This document shows positions 52,156-60,134 of a stretch of 64,000 bases of DNA, piece by piece; within the stretch, counting starts at the first letter, position 1, and every line of letters starts with the position of its first letter. Origin of the DNA: CAZJDV01 sp964544865 (GTDB taxonomy: Bacteria; Chloroflexota; Dehalococcoidia; Lucifugimonadales; CAJWER01); assembly GCA_964544865.1 (NCBI GenBank), contig CAZJDV010000003.1, forward strand, positions 1 through 64,000, written 5' to 3'. Under the pieces are notes generated by a model. It was not told the origin of the DNA. It saw only the letters and a program-made list of their open reading frames with translations, and did not search any database. The translations under genes were made by a program, and so were the position numbers.

Positions 52156-53027
52156 GCGACCGGAAGGATCCCAAGGCGGGGCTCCGGCAGAGGCAGGCGC
52201 TGGCCCTGGACTATCTCATCCTGGCGCTCCGCGCTCAGCGGCTTGAACCGCTCGGCGGCGTCCAGCACCCTGGGCAGCAGTACGACATCCCCCGCGCTGG
52301 GGGCGGTGTGGATGTCCTGCGAGAGTAGCCACCACAGTGCTCGGTCGATGTCGTCCTGGTCGCGATGAGGGGCGTACCAGGTCGTGTGCCCGCGCTCGTG
52401 GCTGCCCCATCCTCCGCGGGCGATCGACTTGATTATCTGGATCCCCACGTTCCTGGAGCGCGCCTCGGCCAACAGCGCCTCGGCGTCCCGGCGATAGTCT
52501 GGATTGGCGTGGAGCGCGACGTTTAACGGGAACATGATCGTGTCGAAATCGAACCGGCGCAGCGCTTCCAGGTGTACGCGCGGCACCTCCGGCCCGTGGC
52601 CGGTTATGCCCAGCCATTTCGTCACGCCCTGCTCGCGCATCTCGACGAGCGTCTCCAGCGCGCCGCCGGGCGCCGTCACCTGGTCCAGGTCGTCCATGGT
52701 GGTCACTGCGTGGAGCTGGAACAGATCGAAGGACTCGACCCCCAGCCTGCGAAAGATGCTGCGGACCTCGTCCCAGGCCTCACGTTTGGTGCGAGCGGTG
52801 GTCTTGCTGCCAAGAAAGACCTTGTCGCGGATCTCAGGTATCCACGGCGCTAGCCGTTCCATGGCCTCGCCATAGCTGGGCGCGATGTCGATGTGGTTCA
52901 CGCCGTGCTCGATGATGCGTTCGATCGCCGTGTCGGCGACATCCTGTTCGACGCGGCCGATCCCAGCCGTGCCAAAGGTCACCACGGTGCTCTTGTGGCC
53001 GGCGCGCCCAAGCTCGCGCTGTTCCAT
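52152..53027 (-). CDS. Aldo/keto reductase
   Basis: 291 aa from ATG 53027 (GGAGG 7 nt upstream). MEQRELGRAGHKSTVVTFGT, NHIDIAPSYGEAMERL (Asp, Tyr), VFLGSKTTARTKREAWDEV (Lys), DLFQLHAVTTMDDLDQV (His). Resembles ferredoxin-like-free AKRs of the YccK/Tas type. Coupled to a 3-hydroxyacyl-CoA dehydrogenase, which may hint at a keto/hydroxy-acid pathway. Substrate unknown. Confidence 0.9.
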   Translation of the reverse strand: MEQRELGRAGHKSTVVTFGTAGIGRVEQDVADTAIERIIEHGVNHIDIAPSYGEAMERLAPWIPEIRDKVFLGSKTTARTKREAWDEVRSIFRRLGVESFDLFQLHAVTTMDDLDQVTAPGGALETLVEMREQGVTKWLGITGHGPEVPRVHLEALRRFDFDTIMFPLNVALHANPDYRRDAEALLAEARSRNVGIQIIKSIARGGWGSHERGHTTWYAPHRDQDDIDRALWWLLSQDIHTAPSAGDVVLLPRVLDAAERFKPLSAERQDEIVQGQRLPLPEPRLGILPVA

Positions 53028-53169
53028 GAGAGAGCCTCCAGGGGGATTCTTGATCTCGATATTGGGCAATTGTAGTAACAGCTCGAAGGAGTGTCAAACG
53101 AGCACCTTGCACGTTTAGGCACAGTGGTACGGGTGAGTGGAACAATCTAGATGAAAGAGGTGAACCTGA

Positions 53170-53544
53170 CTACAGACCGAGGAATGCTCGCATCGTCGAG
53201 TTTATCCGAGTGGCAATCGGCACGAGGTCGGTAACGATTTCGTGCGTCGTCGGTTTACGAGCGAAATATCGGGCGTTCTCACTTTCAACTCGTAGAAACC
53301 CATAGTCAGCGATTAGATTAGGATCACTAGACAGAGTTGTTGAGTTTGCCATATGCGATGCTCCCCCATGGCGGCCCCTCGAATGATGACTTTGGGTTGC
53401 AAAATAGGCTTCTATCCAATGCACCGCTTCATAGAACATGCCTATGACAACTCAATCCGTGTACGGAGTAGTAGCGACTCCGAGGCCCTTCCAGAAGACA
53501 TTGTTGTGCTCGGCTTGCTCTATGTGATCGTCCAGTAGCGGCAC
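53170..53544 (-). pseudogene. HEPN-like domain protein with one in-frame TGA
   Basis: GTG 53544 gives MPLLDDHIEQAEHNNVFWKG, VATTPYTD-stop-VVIGMFYEAVHWIEAYFA, HSRG...H, then LIADYGFLRVESENARYFAR and a C-terminal helix. The order FY-x-A-x-H-x-x-E-A followed by a late S-x-x-ARY matches a HEPN-domain group; those relatives have Trp directly after the Asp, where this gene has TGA (TGG to TGA). More AT-rich than its surroundings. Gene partner lies 12 nt upstream. HEPN proteins are often RNases in toxin-antitoxin or defence modules; catalytic residues here are not certain. Confidence 0.68.
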
Positions 53545-53556
53545 GGCGACGCACCC

Positions 53557-53879
53557 TCAGTCCATCTGGATCGAATTGGCAGCATTGGGAACGAGCTCGG
53601 TTGCATCACGGCCTTCACAATAGACAATGTGGGAATCTACTTGCAGCGGGGAGTTGGCAGTCGCCATGAACAGGCGGATGATTGCTTGCTGCTGTTTCAC
53701 TAAAACGCGCACTGTTTCAATGTTTCGCTCTGGAATGACAACCCAGTAGTCGACCTCCTCGCGGTCCCTGGAGACGAACAAGTGCTCCACTGCCGGATGC
53801 CTGTAAACCTCTTTAGAGATGAATCAGAGACAGATCGTAATGACCAGTAACTTTTCGACATCGTCGAGTCGTGATGCCG
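53557..53879 (-). pseudogene. Unknown partner of the HEPN-like gene, frameshifted
   Basis: Probable start MSKSYWSLRSVSDSSL (ATG 53879), then a one-base deletion in an A run near 53808, then EVYRHPAVEHLFVSRDREEV, YWVVIPERNIETVRVLVKQQ, SHIVYCEGRDATELVPNAAN. The organisation (short regulator-like protein directly before a HEPN gene) resembles HEPN-linked two-gene modules, but the sequence does not show the GSxxxxxxxSDxD motif of MNT nucleotidyltransferases. Family not recognised. Confidence 0.5.
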
Positions 53880-54016
53880 TTGGGGGACTCCAGGCATTGT
53901 AGGCGAGAAAGGCACCGCTCGACAGCCCAGTATCGTCCTCAGTGCGCCTGATGTTCGGGAGGGCGCTCAAACCCGCCAACCCTCGGCGCGCCTGCCTTGA
54001 AGCCGACGGCGACGTG

Positions 54017-54022
54017 TATAAT
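54017..54022 (+). promoter_or_regulatory. Candidate -10 element very close to a start codon
   Basis: TATAAT ends 10 nt before the ATG at 54032, so a transcript would begin almost at the start codon (leaderless or nearly so). A TTGAAG at 53997-54002 gives only 14-bp spacing. Alternatively translation begins at ATG 54077. Confidence 0.4.
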
Positions 54023-54031
54023 CCAACAGCC

Positions 54032-54589
54032 ATGAGCGTACATCACGAACCGACGGAACACACCGAGCAACTACGGATGTCTTTCCCCGCCAGCGGAGAA
54101 CGTCCGGCGGTTCAAGTGAAGCTGCCGGAGGGCTACCTGATTAGAGGCTGCTTGCCGGGCGATGAGGATGCCTGGATCGAGCTCATCGGCCTCTGCGGGT
54201 TCGATGGCTGGGACCAGGGGCGCTTCGACGAGTACATGGACAAGCCCGAGCGAAAGGATGGCTCGCGCCTGGTGCTGCTCGACGACCGGATTGTCGCGGC
54301 TACCTTCGCGGGTCGTGGCGACGTCGAGGCGAATGTCGGGAGGGTGGACTACGTTGTCAGCCATCCCAGCCTCAGGGGCAGGGGTCTCGGCAAGGCCGTG
54401 TGCGCGGGCGTGTTGGACTACCTGCTGGGGCGCGGCTACGAGACGGTGGAGCTGTTCACCGACGACTGGCGGCTGCCGGCCATCGGCCTGTACCTGTCGC
54501 TGGGACTCACGCCGGACATGACAAGTGCGGGCATGCACCCACGGTGGGAGACGGTCATGGAGCGGCTGGGCTCGAATCACCCGCGGTGA
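54032..54589 (+). CDS. GNAT family N-acetyltransferase
   Basis: 185 aa. LPEGYLIRGCLPGDEDAWIE, then VDYVVSHPSLRGRGLGKAVC is the acetyl-CoA-binding Q/RxxGxG/A motif, followed by LFTDDWRLPAIGLYLSLGLT. No ribosome binding site upstream of ATG 54032 and a -10 box at 10 nt, so leaderless initiation is possible. Acceptor substrate unknown. Confidence 0.87.
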   Translation: MSVHHEPTEHTEQLRMSFPASGERPAVQVKLPEGYLIRGCLPGDEDAWIELIGLCGFDGWDQGRFDEYMDKPERKDGSRLVLLDDRIVAATFAGRGDVEANVGRVDYVVSHPSLRGRGLGKAVCAGVLDYLLGRGYETVELFTDDWRLPAIGLYLSLGLTPDMTSAGMHPRWETVMERLGSNHPR

Positions 54590-54664
54590 GGCTCGTTCCG
54601 TCCTGCCGTTTCCAGCCTCACCTCCACGGACTGAGGTTCATTCAGCGCAACCGGTCACACCCGC

Positions 54665-55546
54665 TCACGCCCCCCCGACGATGAGCTCGCCCCGCGCGGC
54701 GCGCTCTACCTCGTTCGCTTCACCCCTCAGGCGCTTCATGGTCTCCGCATGGCGCCTGATCATCTCCGGCCCCTGGAGCTTCATGTACTCCGTCTCATAG
54801 GCACCGGCGACTTCGGATGAGGGCGACGCAGGGACTTCGACGACGGCGGTCGTTATCTTATCGTTGCCCCACTTGTACGCGACGATCTCGCCCTTGCTGA
54901 TTATCAGATTCATCCCCACGTTAGCCTCCACGATCGGCAGGCCGTTCTCGCGGGCCCTGGCCAGGACGGTCCGGTTCTGGTCCCGGCTCTTGGACCCGTA
55001 CGATGGAATCAGCAGCATCCGGGCGCCGTCGAGGGCGAGCGTCCAGGCGATCATGGGGTTCCACCGGTCGTTGCAAATGAGGATTCCCACACGCCCCAGC
55101 GGCGTATCGAAGGCGCGAAGGGTCTCCCCGACGCGATTGAAGCTCCAGGAGGGGTCGGCGCCCTCGGCGAGCTGGGTCTTGTGATACCTCCCCAGGATAT
55201 CACCCTCGCGGCCGATGAAGATCGCGGCGTTGTAGACATCCCGGCCGATTCGCTCGGCGAAGCCGAAGCACAGGCACGTGCTCAGCTCCTGCGCCAGCCG
55301 TCGGAAGCGGTCGATGTACGGACCGTCTATCGGCTCGGCGATCTCCAGCATGTCCTGTGCGGTCCTGCGCCCCTCCACGACTTCGTTGACCACGTAGCCC
55401 TCCAGCACGCCCTCCGTTGTAAGGATCAGGTCGGGCCCGTCGCTGGCCGCCTCACGAAAGAACCGCTCGATCTTGTCGGCGTTGCGCGCCTTTTCCCATC
55501 GTCTGGGCTTGATTGAGATAGCGGTGGCCTTGACCCGTGTGAACAT
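54665..55546 (-). CDS. Carbon-nitrogen hydrolase (nitrilase superfamily)
   Basis: 293 aa. Catalytic triad visible: E45 (LILTTEGVLEGY), K123 (GRYHKTQLAEG), C158 (VGILICNDRWNP). Superfamily includes nitrilases, aliphatic amidases and N-carbamoyl amidohydrolases. A GAGAGGAG site precedes the ATG at 55546. First in a minus-strand set only if read with the genes beyond it; spacing to the M50 gene is 29 nt. Confidence 0.9.
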   Translation of the reverse strand: MFTRVKATAISIKPRRWEKARNADKIERFFREAASDGPDLILTTEGVLEGYVVNEVVEGRRTAQDMLEIAEPIDGPYIDRFRRLAQELSTCLCFGFAERIGRDVYNAAIFIGREGDILGRYHKTQLAEGADPSWSFNRVGETLRAFDTPLGRVGILICNDRWNPMIAWTLALDGARMLLIPSYGSKSRDQNRTVLARARENGLPIVEANVGMNLIISKGEIVAYKWGNDKITTAVVEVPASPSSEVAGAYETEYMKLQGPEMIRRHAETMKRLRGEANEVERAARGELIVGGA

Positions 55547-55574
55547 TCAGCCTGCTCCTCTCTCGAAGGCTCGT

Positions 55575-56693
55575 CTATCTGATTCCCAGCTCTCGAATAG
55601 AGTGAAGATACTGTATGACATGGGCCCGACTCAACAGCCCCGCGAGGCGGCCCCCCTCAATCACCGGAAGCTGGTGGATGGAGTGCTCGGCCAGCACGTC
55701 CAGCGCCAGGGACAGATTGTCGTCGGGCCCGATCGCCTTCAGCGGCATCGGCGTCATTTGACGGCGGACCGTCACTTCATCCCATCGGTCCCGCGGCAAA
55801 CGTCTCACGTCCGTGAGTGAGATGATCCCCAGGAGGATGTCCTCGTCACACACGGGCATCGAACGCGCGCCCGCTCGCAGGAAGTGGCCGAATACCGCTT
55901 CGGCGACGGTCGCGTTGGGGTGTACCGTTGCGGGCGATAGATCCATGACGTCGCGCACCCGAACACCCCGAAGTCTCGACTCGACCGCCGTCTCCGTCTG
56001 GCTTTGGCCCGCCGCATTCTGAAGGAACCACCCTATGAACGCGAACCAGATGCCGCCGAAGAAGTTGCCGGATATGAACTGGTAGGCGCCCAGGACCATA
56101 AGCCCGATGCCGACCGCCTGGCCCCCCAGGGCCGCGATCCTCGTGGCCCTGCGATGGTCGCCAGTGAGTCCCCATACGGTGGCCCGAAGCAACCTGCCGC
56201 CGTCCAGAGGAAAAGCCGGCAGCAGGTTGAAGAGCGCCAGGAGCAGATTGATTAGGCCGAGATACCAGACCGCCGCCGCGACGGGGGTGTCGCTCTCCGA
56301 CAGCGGAATGAATAATAGGGCGAAGATTCCGGAGATCGCGAGGCTGGATAGCGGCCCCACGGCCGATATCGTGAGCTCATCTCGCGCCCGTCCCGAGTCC
56401 GCCTTCAGACTGCTGACTCCGCCGAGGATAAACAGCGTGATGCCGCCGACCGAAAACCCCAGGGCGCGGGCGACCAGCGAGTGAGCCATTTCGTGGACGA
56501 GGACCGAGGCGAACAACAGGAACGCGGCCAGGAAGCCCGTGGACCAGTACGCCCGGGGTGTCCAGCCCGGGAAGTTGGCGGGCAGGAGGTTGGAGGCCAG
56601 GCTCCATGACACCAGGGCCAGCACCACGAACCACGAGTAGTGGAGGCCGATCTCGATTCCGGCGATCTTGCCGAGGCGGATCGAAGACTTCAA
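55575..56693 (-). CDS. Site-2-type M50 metalloprotease with CBS pair
   Basis: 372 aa membrane protease. HEMAH zinc motif at about 67-71 in LLFASVLVHEMAHSLVARAL; third ligand Asp in NLLPAFPLDGGRLLRA; about six membrane segments; then two CBS domains (RVRDVMDLSPATVHPNATVA and PLKAIGPDDNLSLALDVLAE) that usually bind adenylates. TTG 56693 follows AGGAGAG by 6 nt and matches the family start (IRLGKIAGIEIGLHYSW), so it was preferred to 56768. Cleaves substrates within the membrane; target unknown. Confidence 0.9.
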   Translation of the reverse strand: MKSSIRLGKIAGIEIGLHYSWFVVLALVSWSLASNLLPANFPGWTPRAYWSTGFLAAFLLFASVLVHEMAHSLVARALGFSVGGITLFILGGVSSLKADSGRARDELTISAVGPLSSLAISGIFALLFIPLSESDTPVAAAVWYLGLINLLLALFNLLPAFPLDGGRLLRATVWGLTGDHRRATRIAALGGQAVGIGLMVLGAYQFISGNFFGGIWFAFIGWFLQNAAGQSQTETAVESRLRGVRVRDVMDLSPATVHPNATVAEAVFGHFLRAGARSMPVCDEDILLGIISLTDVRRLPRDRWDEVTVRRQMTPMPLKAIGPDDNLSLALDVLAEHSIHQLPVIEGGRLAGLLSRAHVIQYLHSIRELGIR

Positions 56694-56764
56694 CGAGCTC
56701 TCTCCTGGTCCAAACCCTGGAGTCCCACCGCGGAGATAGGCGAAGAGCGCCGAGGAATCCGCCC

Positions 56765-57883
56765 TCAACGAATCTCGGAGACGGACACCTCAATCAAGCT
56801 GCCCACTCCGTAGGTGACCGCGGCCGCCACGCCACCCACCAGGAGCATCCTCAGCCCACCCAGCCAGATATTGCGCCCCGACATCACGGCGACTAGGCCG
56901 CCGACGGCGAACAGGGCGCCAGCGCTCAGCAGCGAGCTTATCCACATTGCGGAGTCCCCGGCCTCGAGCAGGTACGGAATTATTGGAACGAACGCGCCAA
57001 AGACGAACGCGAAGAACGAGCTGCTCGCCGCGCCCCAGGGCGCCCCGAGCTCCGACGGGTCCAGCCCGAGCTCCTCCCGGGCCATCGTCCTCAACGCCAC
57101 CTGCGGGTCCGACATTACCTGGTGGGCTATGCGGCTGGCCTCCTCCCGGGTCATCCCTTTCGCCTGGTATATCAGTTCGAGCTCCTCCAACTCTTCCTCC
57201 GGCCAGTAGCGGATCTCCATCGCCTCTTTCTGAAGCTCGTACTCGTGTACGTCGCGCTGGGAACGCATCGATATGTACTCGCCGGCGGCCATGGAGAACG
57301 CACCTGCCAGTAGGCCGGCCACCCCGGCGAGCAAGATGAAGTCGGGATTTCCGGTCCCGCCGGCCACGCCCATTACGAGGCTGAAGTTGGAGACGAGTCC
57401 GTCGTTCACGCCCAGAACCGCCGCGCGCAGCTTTCCGCTTCTCCCTAGCGCCCCACCCTCGGGCGCAGGCTCGCCTGTTTTCTCCGGGTGGGACAGGCCG
57501 CTCAAAGCGCGCCAGTGCTCGCGCTCCTCGGGGACAAGATCCCTGGCCTCCGGATCGGCGGCGTATACCTCCAATCCCTTGGCCTCGCTCCTGATCAAAA
57601 TCGGGAGGACTCTGCCGGTGCCAAACAGCCTGGCGCCAAGCCGGAGGAGACGGCTCTGGGTCCCAAGAGGCCCTGGCTTAAGACCGGCCGGGTCAATGCC
57701 CAGCAATTCCGCCCAGCGGCCCGCGTGTCTCATCTCCGCGACGACTAGCTTGCGAAACACGTCCGCCCGATGGGGATCGGTCTCGATGTCGGCCAGCGCC
57801 GAGTACATCGCGGCGGCCTCGAGCTCCATCTCCAGATAGCCCTCGTATCGTGCCCGACTCGCCTTGTTTTCGACTACGCTCAA
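56765..57883 (-). CDS. Ferritin-like domain fused to VIT1/CCC1-family transporter
   Basis: 372 aa. N-terminal rubrerythrin-like four-helix part with iron-ligand pattern LEMELEAAAMYSALADIE ... EMRHAGRWAELLG, then a VIT1-type domain: KLRAAVLGVNDGLVSNFSLV, GAFSMAAGEYISMRSQRDVH, the metal-binding EEELEEL helix region, and C-terminal helices. Such fusions handle iron or manganese at the membrane. TTG 57883 has AGGAGA 6 nt upstream; a longer in-frame TTG at 57919 is less supported. Confidence 0.87.
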   Translation of the reverse strand: MSVVENKASRARYEGYLEMELEAAAMYSALADIETDPHRADVFRKLVVAEMRHAGRWAELLGIDPAGLKPGPLGTQSRLLRLGARLFGTGRVLPILIRSEAKGLEVYAADPEARDLVPEEREHWRALSGLSHPEKTGEPAPEGGALGRSGKLRAAVLGVNDGLVSNFSLVMGVAGGTGNPDFILLAGVAGLLAGAFSMAAGEYISMRSQRDVHEYELQKEAMEIRYWPEEELEELELIYQAKGMTREEASRIAHQVMSDPQVALRTMAREELGLDPSELGAPWGAASSSFFAFVFGAFVPIIPYLLEAGDSAMWISSLLSAGALFAVGGLVAVMSGRNIWLGGLRMLLVGGVAAAVTYGVGSLIEVSVSEIR

Positions 57884-58229
57884 TCGCCGTCTCCTGTTCT
57901 TGCTTCCGGCTACGCCCAATCGCCTTATTCAGTCCACGCCGCATGACGACGATGACAAGTAGGTGAGTGGCGACGCTGATGCGGGTCTGCTCACCATATT
58001 ATCCCACATGGCCAGGCCAGGCCAGGCCACACCCCAAGCCCGACGCCCATTCCCGACGACAGGAATCCGCCATCCCTTACTGAGGCTTTCTGTGTGTTTT
58101 TTCACAATCTTTCCACACATAGGTCAGGTATTGTCACGTCCTGTTGACACACGTGCAATAAGGTAACAATAGCAGACACGAATTACATTACAGCCCCACG
58201 GACGGAAAGGGCTAGAAAGGAACCGAGAG
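57884..58229. other. Divergent intergenic region with CCAGG tandem units and promoter
   Basis: Contains a short tandem of GGCCA/CCAGG units (about 58007-58028) and an AT-rich tract with TTTTTTCACAATC near 58090. It also holds the DoxX-side promoter at 58144. No gene supported. Confidence 0.5.
58144..58170 (+). promoter_or_regulatory. Candidate promoter of DoxX-like gene
   Basis: TTGACA at 58144-58149 followed by AACAAT at 58165-58170 (15-bp spacing; other -10 choices are possible). Located 60 nt before the ATG in a markedly AT-rich stretch. Confidence 0.45.
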
Positions 58230-58876
58230 ATGACTACGACAGCAGATCGGAAATTGAGTCGAGTGGAAGTCAGGGAGTATCGCTCAGGTGAGTTGGGCCG
58301 CGAGGAACGCGCGGTGGCGGTGGAGAAGGCCGCCGACAAGTTGATGAAGTATGTGTGGGTCGCGCTTAGACTCAGCATGGGCTGGACGTTCTTCTGGGCT
58401 TTCGTGGACAAGCTCTTCGGCCTGGGCTTCGCCACTGAAGCGGGCAAGGGTTGGATCGACGGCGGGTCGCCCACATTCGGTTTCTTGAACTTCGCCACGA
58501 AAGGCCCATTCGCGGAGCTATACAGTGAAATGGCCGCCAGCCCGGTCGTCGAGTGGATGTTCATGCTGGGACTTCTCGGGATCGGGTTGCCGCTTCTTCT
58601 GGGTGTCGGAGTCAGGATTGCAGGTCCGATAGGGATCGCGATGTACGCTCTGATGTACACCGTGCTCATTACGCCCAATAACAACCCGTTCATGGACGAC
58701 CACATCGTAGGCATCATCATCATGGCAGGGCTCGTACTCGAGGCCGCAGGCTCGCCCATAGCGGAAAAGAAGGAAGCTGCTGAGGAGGAAGAGCNNNNNN
58801 NNNNGGCTCGCCCATTGGTCCGGGCAAGCTTTGGGTCCAAATTAGGTTGGTCAAGAGGTACCCAATCCTGAAGTAG
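58230..58876 (+). CDS. DoxX/DoxD-like membrane protein, contains scaffold gap
   Basis: About four membrane helices: KLMKYVWVALRLSMGWTFFW, GLGFATEAGKGWIDGGSPTF, VEWMFMLGLLGIGLPLLLGV, VGIIIMAGLVLEAAG. Matches DoxX-type thiosulfate:quinone oxidoreductase large-subunit relatives; quinone-linked role is inferred. A 10-N gap at 58795-58804 cuts the 3' end. After the gap the natural C-terminus (GKLWVQIRLVKRYPILK, stop TAG 58874-58876) is in a different frame from the pre-gap part, so ten Ns cannot be the true length. AAGGA precedes the ATG. Confidence 0.78.
58795..58804. other. Scaffold gap (10 N) inside DoxX-like gene
   Basis: Ten Ns near the end of the DoxX-like gene. Frames on the two sides do not match if ten is taken literally, which shows the count is a placeholder. 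Confidence 0.99.
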
Positions 58877-58901
58877 GCAGGTACGCGGACGCGGCGTGAT
58901 C

Positions 58902-58936
58902 AAGGCCTGCCGGTCGCCAGGCGACCGGCAGGCCTT
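58902..58936. terminator. Strong bidirectional hairpin terminator
   Basis: AAGGCCTGCCGGTCGC and GCGACCGGCAGGCCTT form a perfect 16-bp stem around a 3-nt CAG loop, between the ends of the convergent DoxX-like and nfo genes. The plus-strand side continues TCGCTTTG. The best hairpin in the window. Confidence 0.8.
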
Positions 58937-58961
58937 CGCTTTGTCCACCCACCCGCCGTCG

Positions 58962-59819
58962 TCAGGAAATACCCAGACTGGTCCGTATCTCCTTCAGCCT
59001 GTCCACGTTCTTCTTGTCGGGCCCTTTCGCTTTCTCGTCGAACCCCGGCACCTCGAGCAGAAACGGCACCTCGCGAAAAGCGGGGTGGGCCATGATGGTC
59101 TCGAAGCCCCGCTCGCCCAGATGCCCCTCACCGATGTTCTCGTGCCGGTCGACGCCGGCGCCCAGCTCGACCTTCGAATCGTTGGCATGGACGGCTACCA
59201 GCCTGGATAGGCCGATCTCTTTGTCGAACTCCTCCAGGGCGGCCTCGAGTCCGGATTGTTCCACGATGTCGTATCCCGCCGCGAAGGAGTGCTGGGTGTC
59301 GAGGCACACCATGACGCGGGGGCTGTCGATCTCCCTTATCAACCTGCCGATCTCGGAGAACGACGAGCCGATATGGGCGCCCATGCCGGCGCTGTTCTCG
59401 ATCACGAGCCAGACGTTGGGCGGGCATTTAGAGACCACCTCGCTCAGGGCGGCCGAGGCTTGTGCGAGAACCGCGTCGAACCCCCTGCCCTTATGACTCC
59501 CTCCGTGAAAGATGACGCCCGCAGAGCCGATGCGTCCGGCCACCTCCAGGGTATTGGTAAGTGATTCAACGGATTTCGAGACCAGATCCGGCTCTCCCCC
59601 CACGTTAACCAGGTAGCTTGCGTGGATGAACATCGGGGCGATGCCCGTGGCCTCGATCCTCTCTCGCAAGGCGAGGACCTGCTCTTCCGCCGGCGCCTTG
59701 AACGCCCAGGCGCGAGGCGAGGTCGCGAAAATTTGGACCGCCTCGGCGCCTATCTCCTCCGCCCTGTCGATCCCTTTGGCCGGTCCGCCCGCCGTCGATA
59801 CGTGCGCTCCTATTTTCAT
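58962..59819 (-). CDS. nfo: Deoxyribonuclease IV (endonuclease IV)
   Basis: 285 aa AP endonuclease of base-excision repair, trinuclear-zinc TIM barrel. MKIGAHVSTAGGPAKGIDRA, AVQIFATSPRAWAF, MFIHASYLVNVG, VIFHGGSHKG, VWLVIENSAGMG, VMVCLDTQHSFAAGYD, VAVHANDSKVELGAGVDRHE with the conserved His/Asp ligands. The ATG at 59819 matches the invariant family start, with GGGGGA just upstream; the longer open frame upstream is not homologous. Confidence 0.96.
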   Translation of the reverse strand: MKIGAHVSTAGGPAKGIDRAEEIGAEAVQIFATSPRAWAFKAPAEEQVLALRERIEATGIAPMFIHASYLVNVGGEPDLVSKSVESLTNTLEVAGRIGSAGVIFHGGSHKGRGFDAVLAQASAALSEVVSKCPPNVWLVIENSAGMGAHIGSSFSEIGRLIREIDSPRVMVCLDTQHSFAAGYDIVEQSGLEAALEEFDKEIGLSRLVAVHANDSKVELGAGVDRHENIGEGHLGERGFETIMAHPAFREVPFLLEVPGFDEKAKGPDKKNVDRLKEIRTSLGIS

Positions 59820-60134
59820 CGTTCCCCCATTGCAGTCTGGATTCGTCCCCCGGATTATAGACCCCTCGCCGGAGGCCGGCCACAGTGCCCCAGGCCCAAC
59901 TGCGAAATGCCGAGCGCGCTTGACACGGTCCGCCGGCGCGGTACAATCAGACCGTCGATAACTGGATCCACCGGCCGGAGGCACGGCGAGCGGCCGGCAA
60001 CTGAACGAAGTGGCCGATCTCTTGCTCCGTGTTCCCATTGGAATTGATGGACAGTCAGTAAGCTCTCGATACCGCAGCCTGCTGCGCAGCGCTCTTTCAC
60101 CAGTCCTCTGCGGTGAATTCTCTCGGAGGAGACC
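59820..60134. other. Intergenic region with a long leader before the SMP-30 gene
   Basis: 315 bp. Contains the nfo ribosome binding site on the minus strand and a strong plus-strand promoter at 59920-59947. From the inferred start near 59954 the leader of the SMP-30 gene would be about 180 nt. It is GC-rich with several small inverted repeats, but no known riboswitch was recognised. Confidence 0.5.
59920..59947 (+). promoter_or_regulatory. Sigma70-type promoter of SMP-30 / Gfo-Idh cluster
   Basis: TTGACA (59920-59925) and TACAAT (59942-59947) with 16-bp spacing. Located 188 nt before the SMP-30 ATG. Confidence 0.7.
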
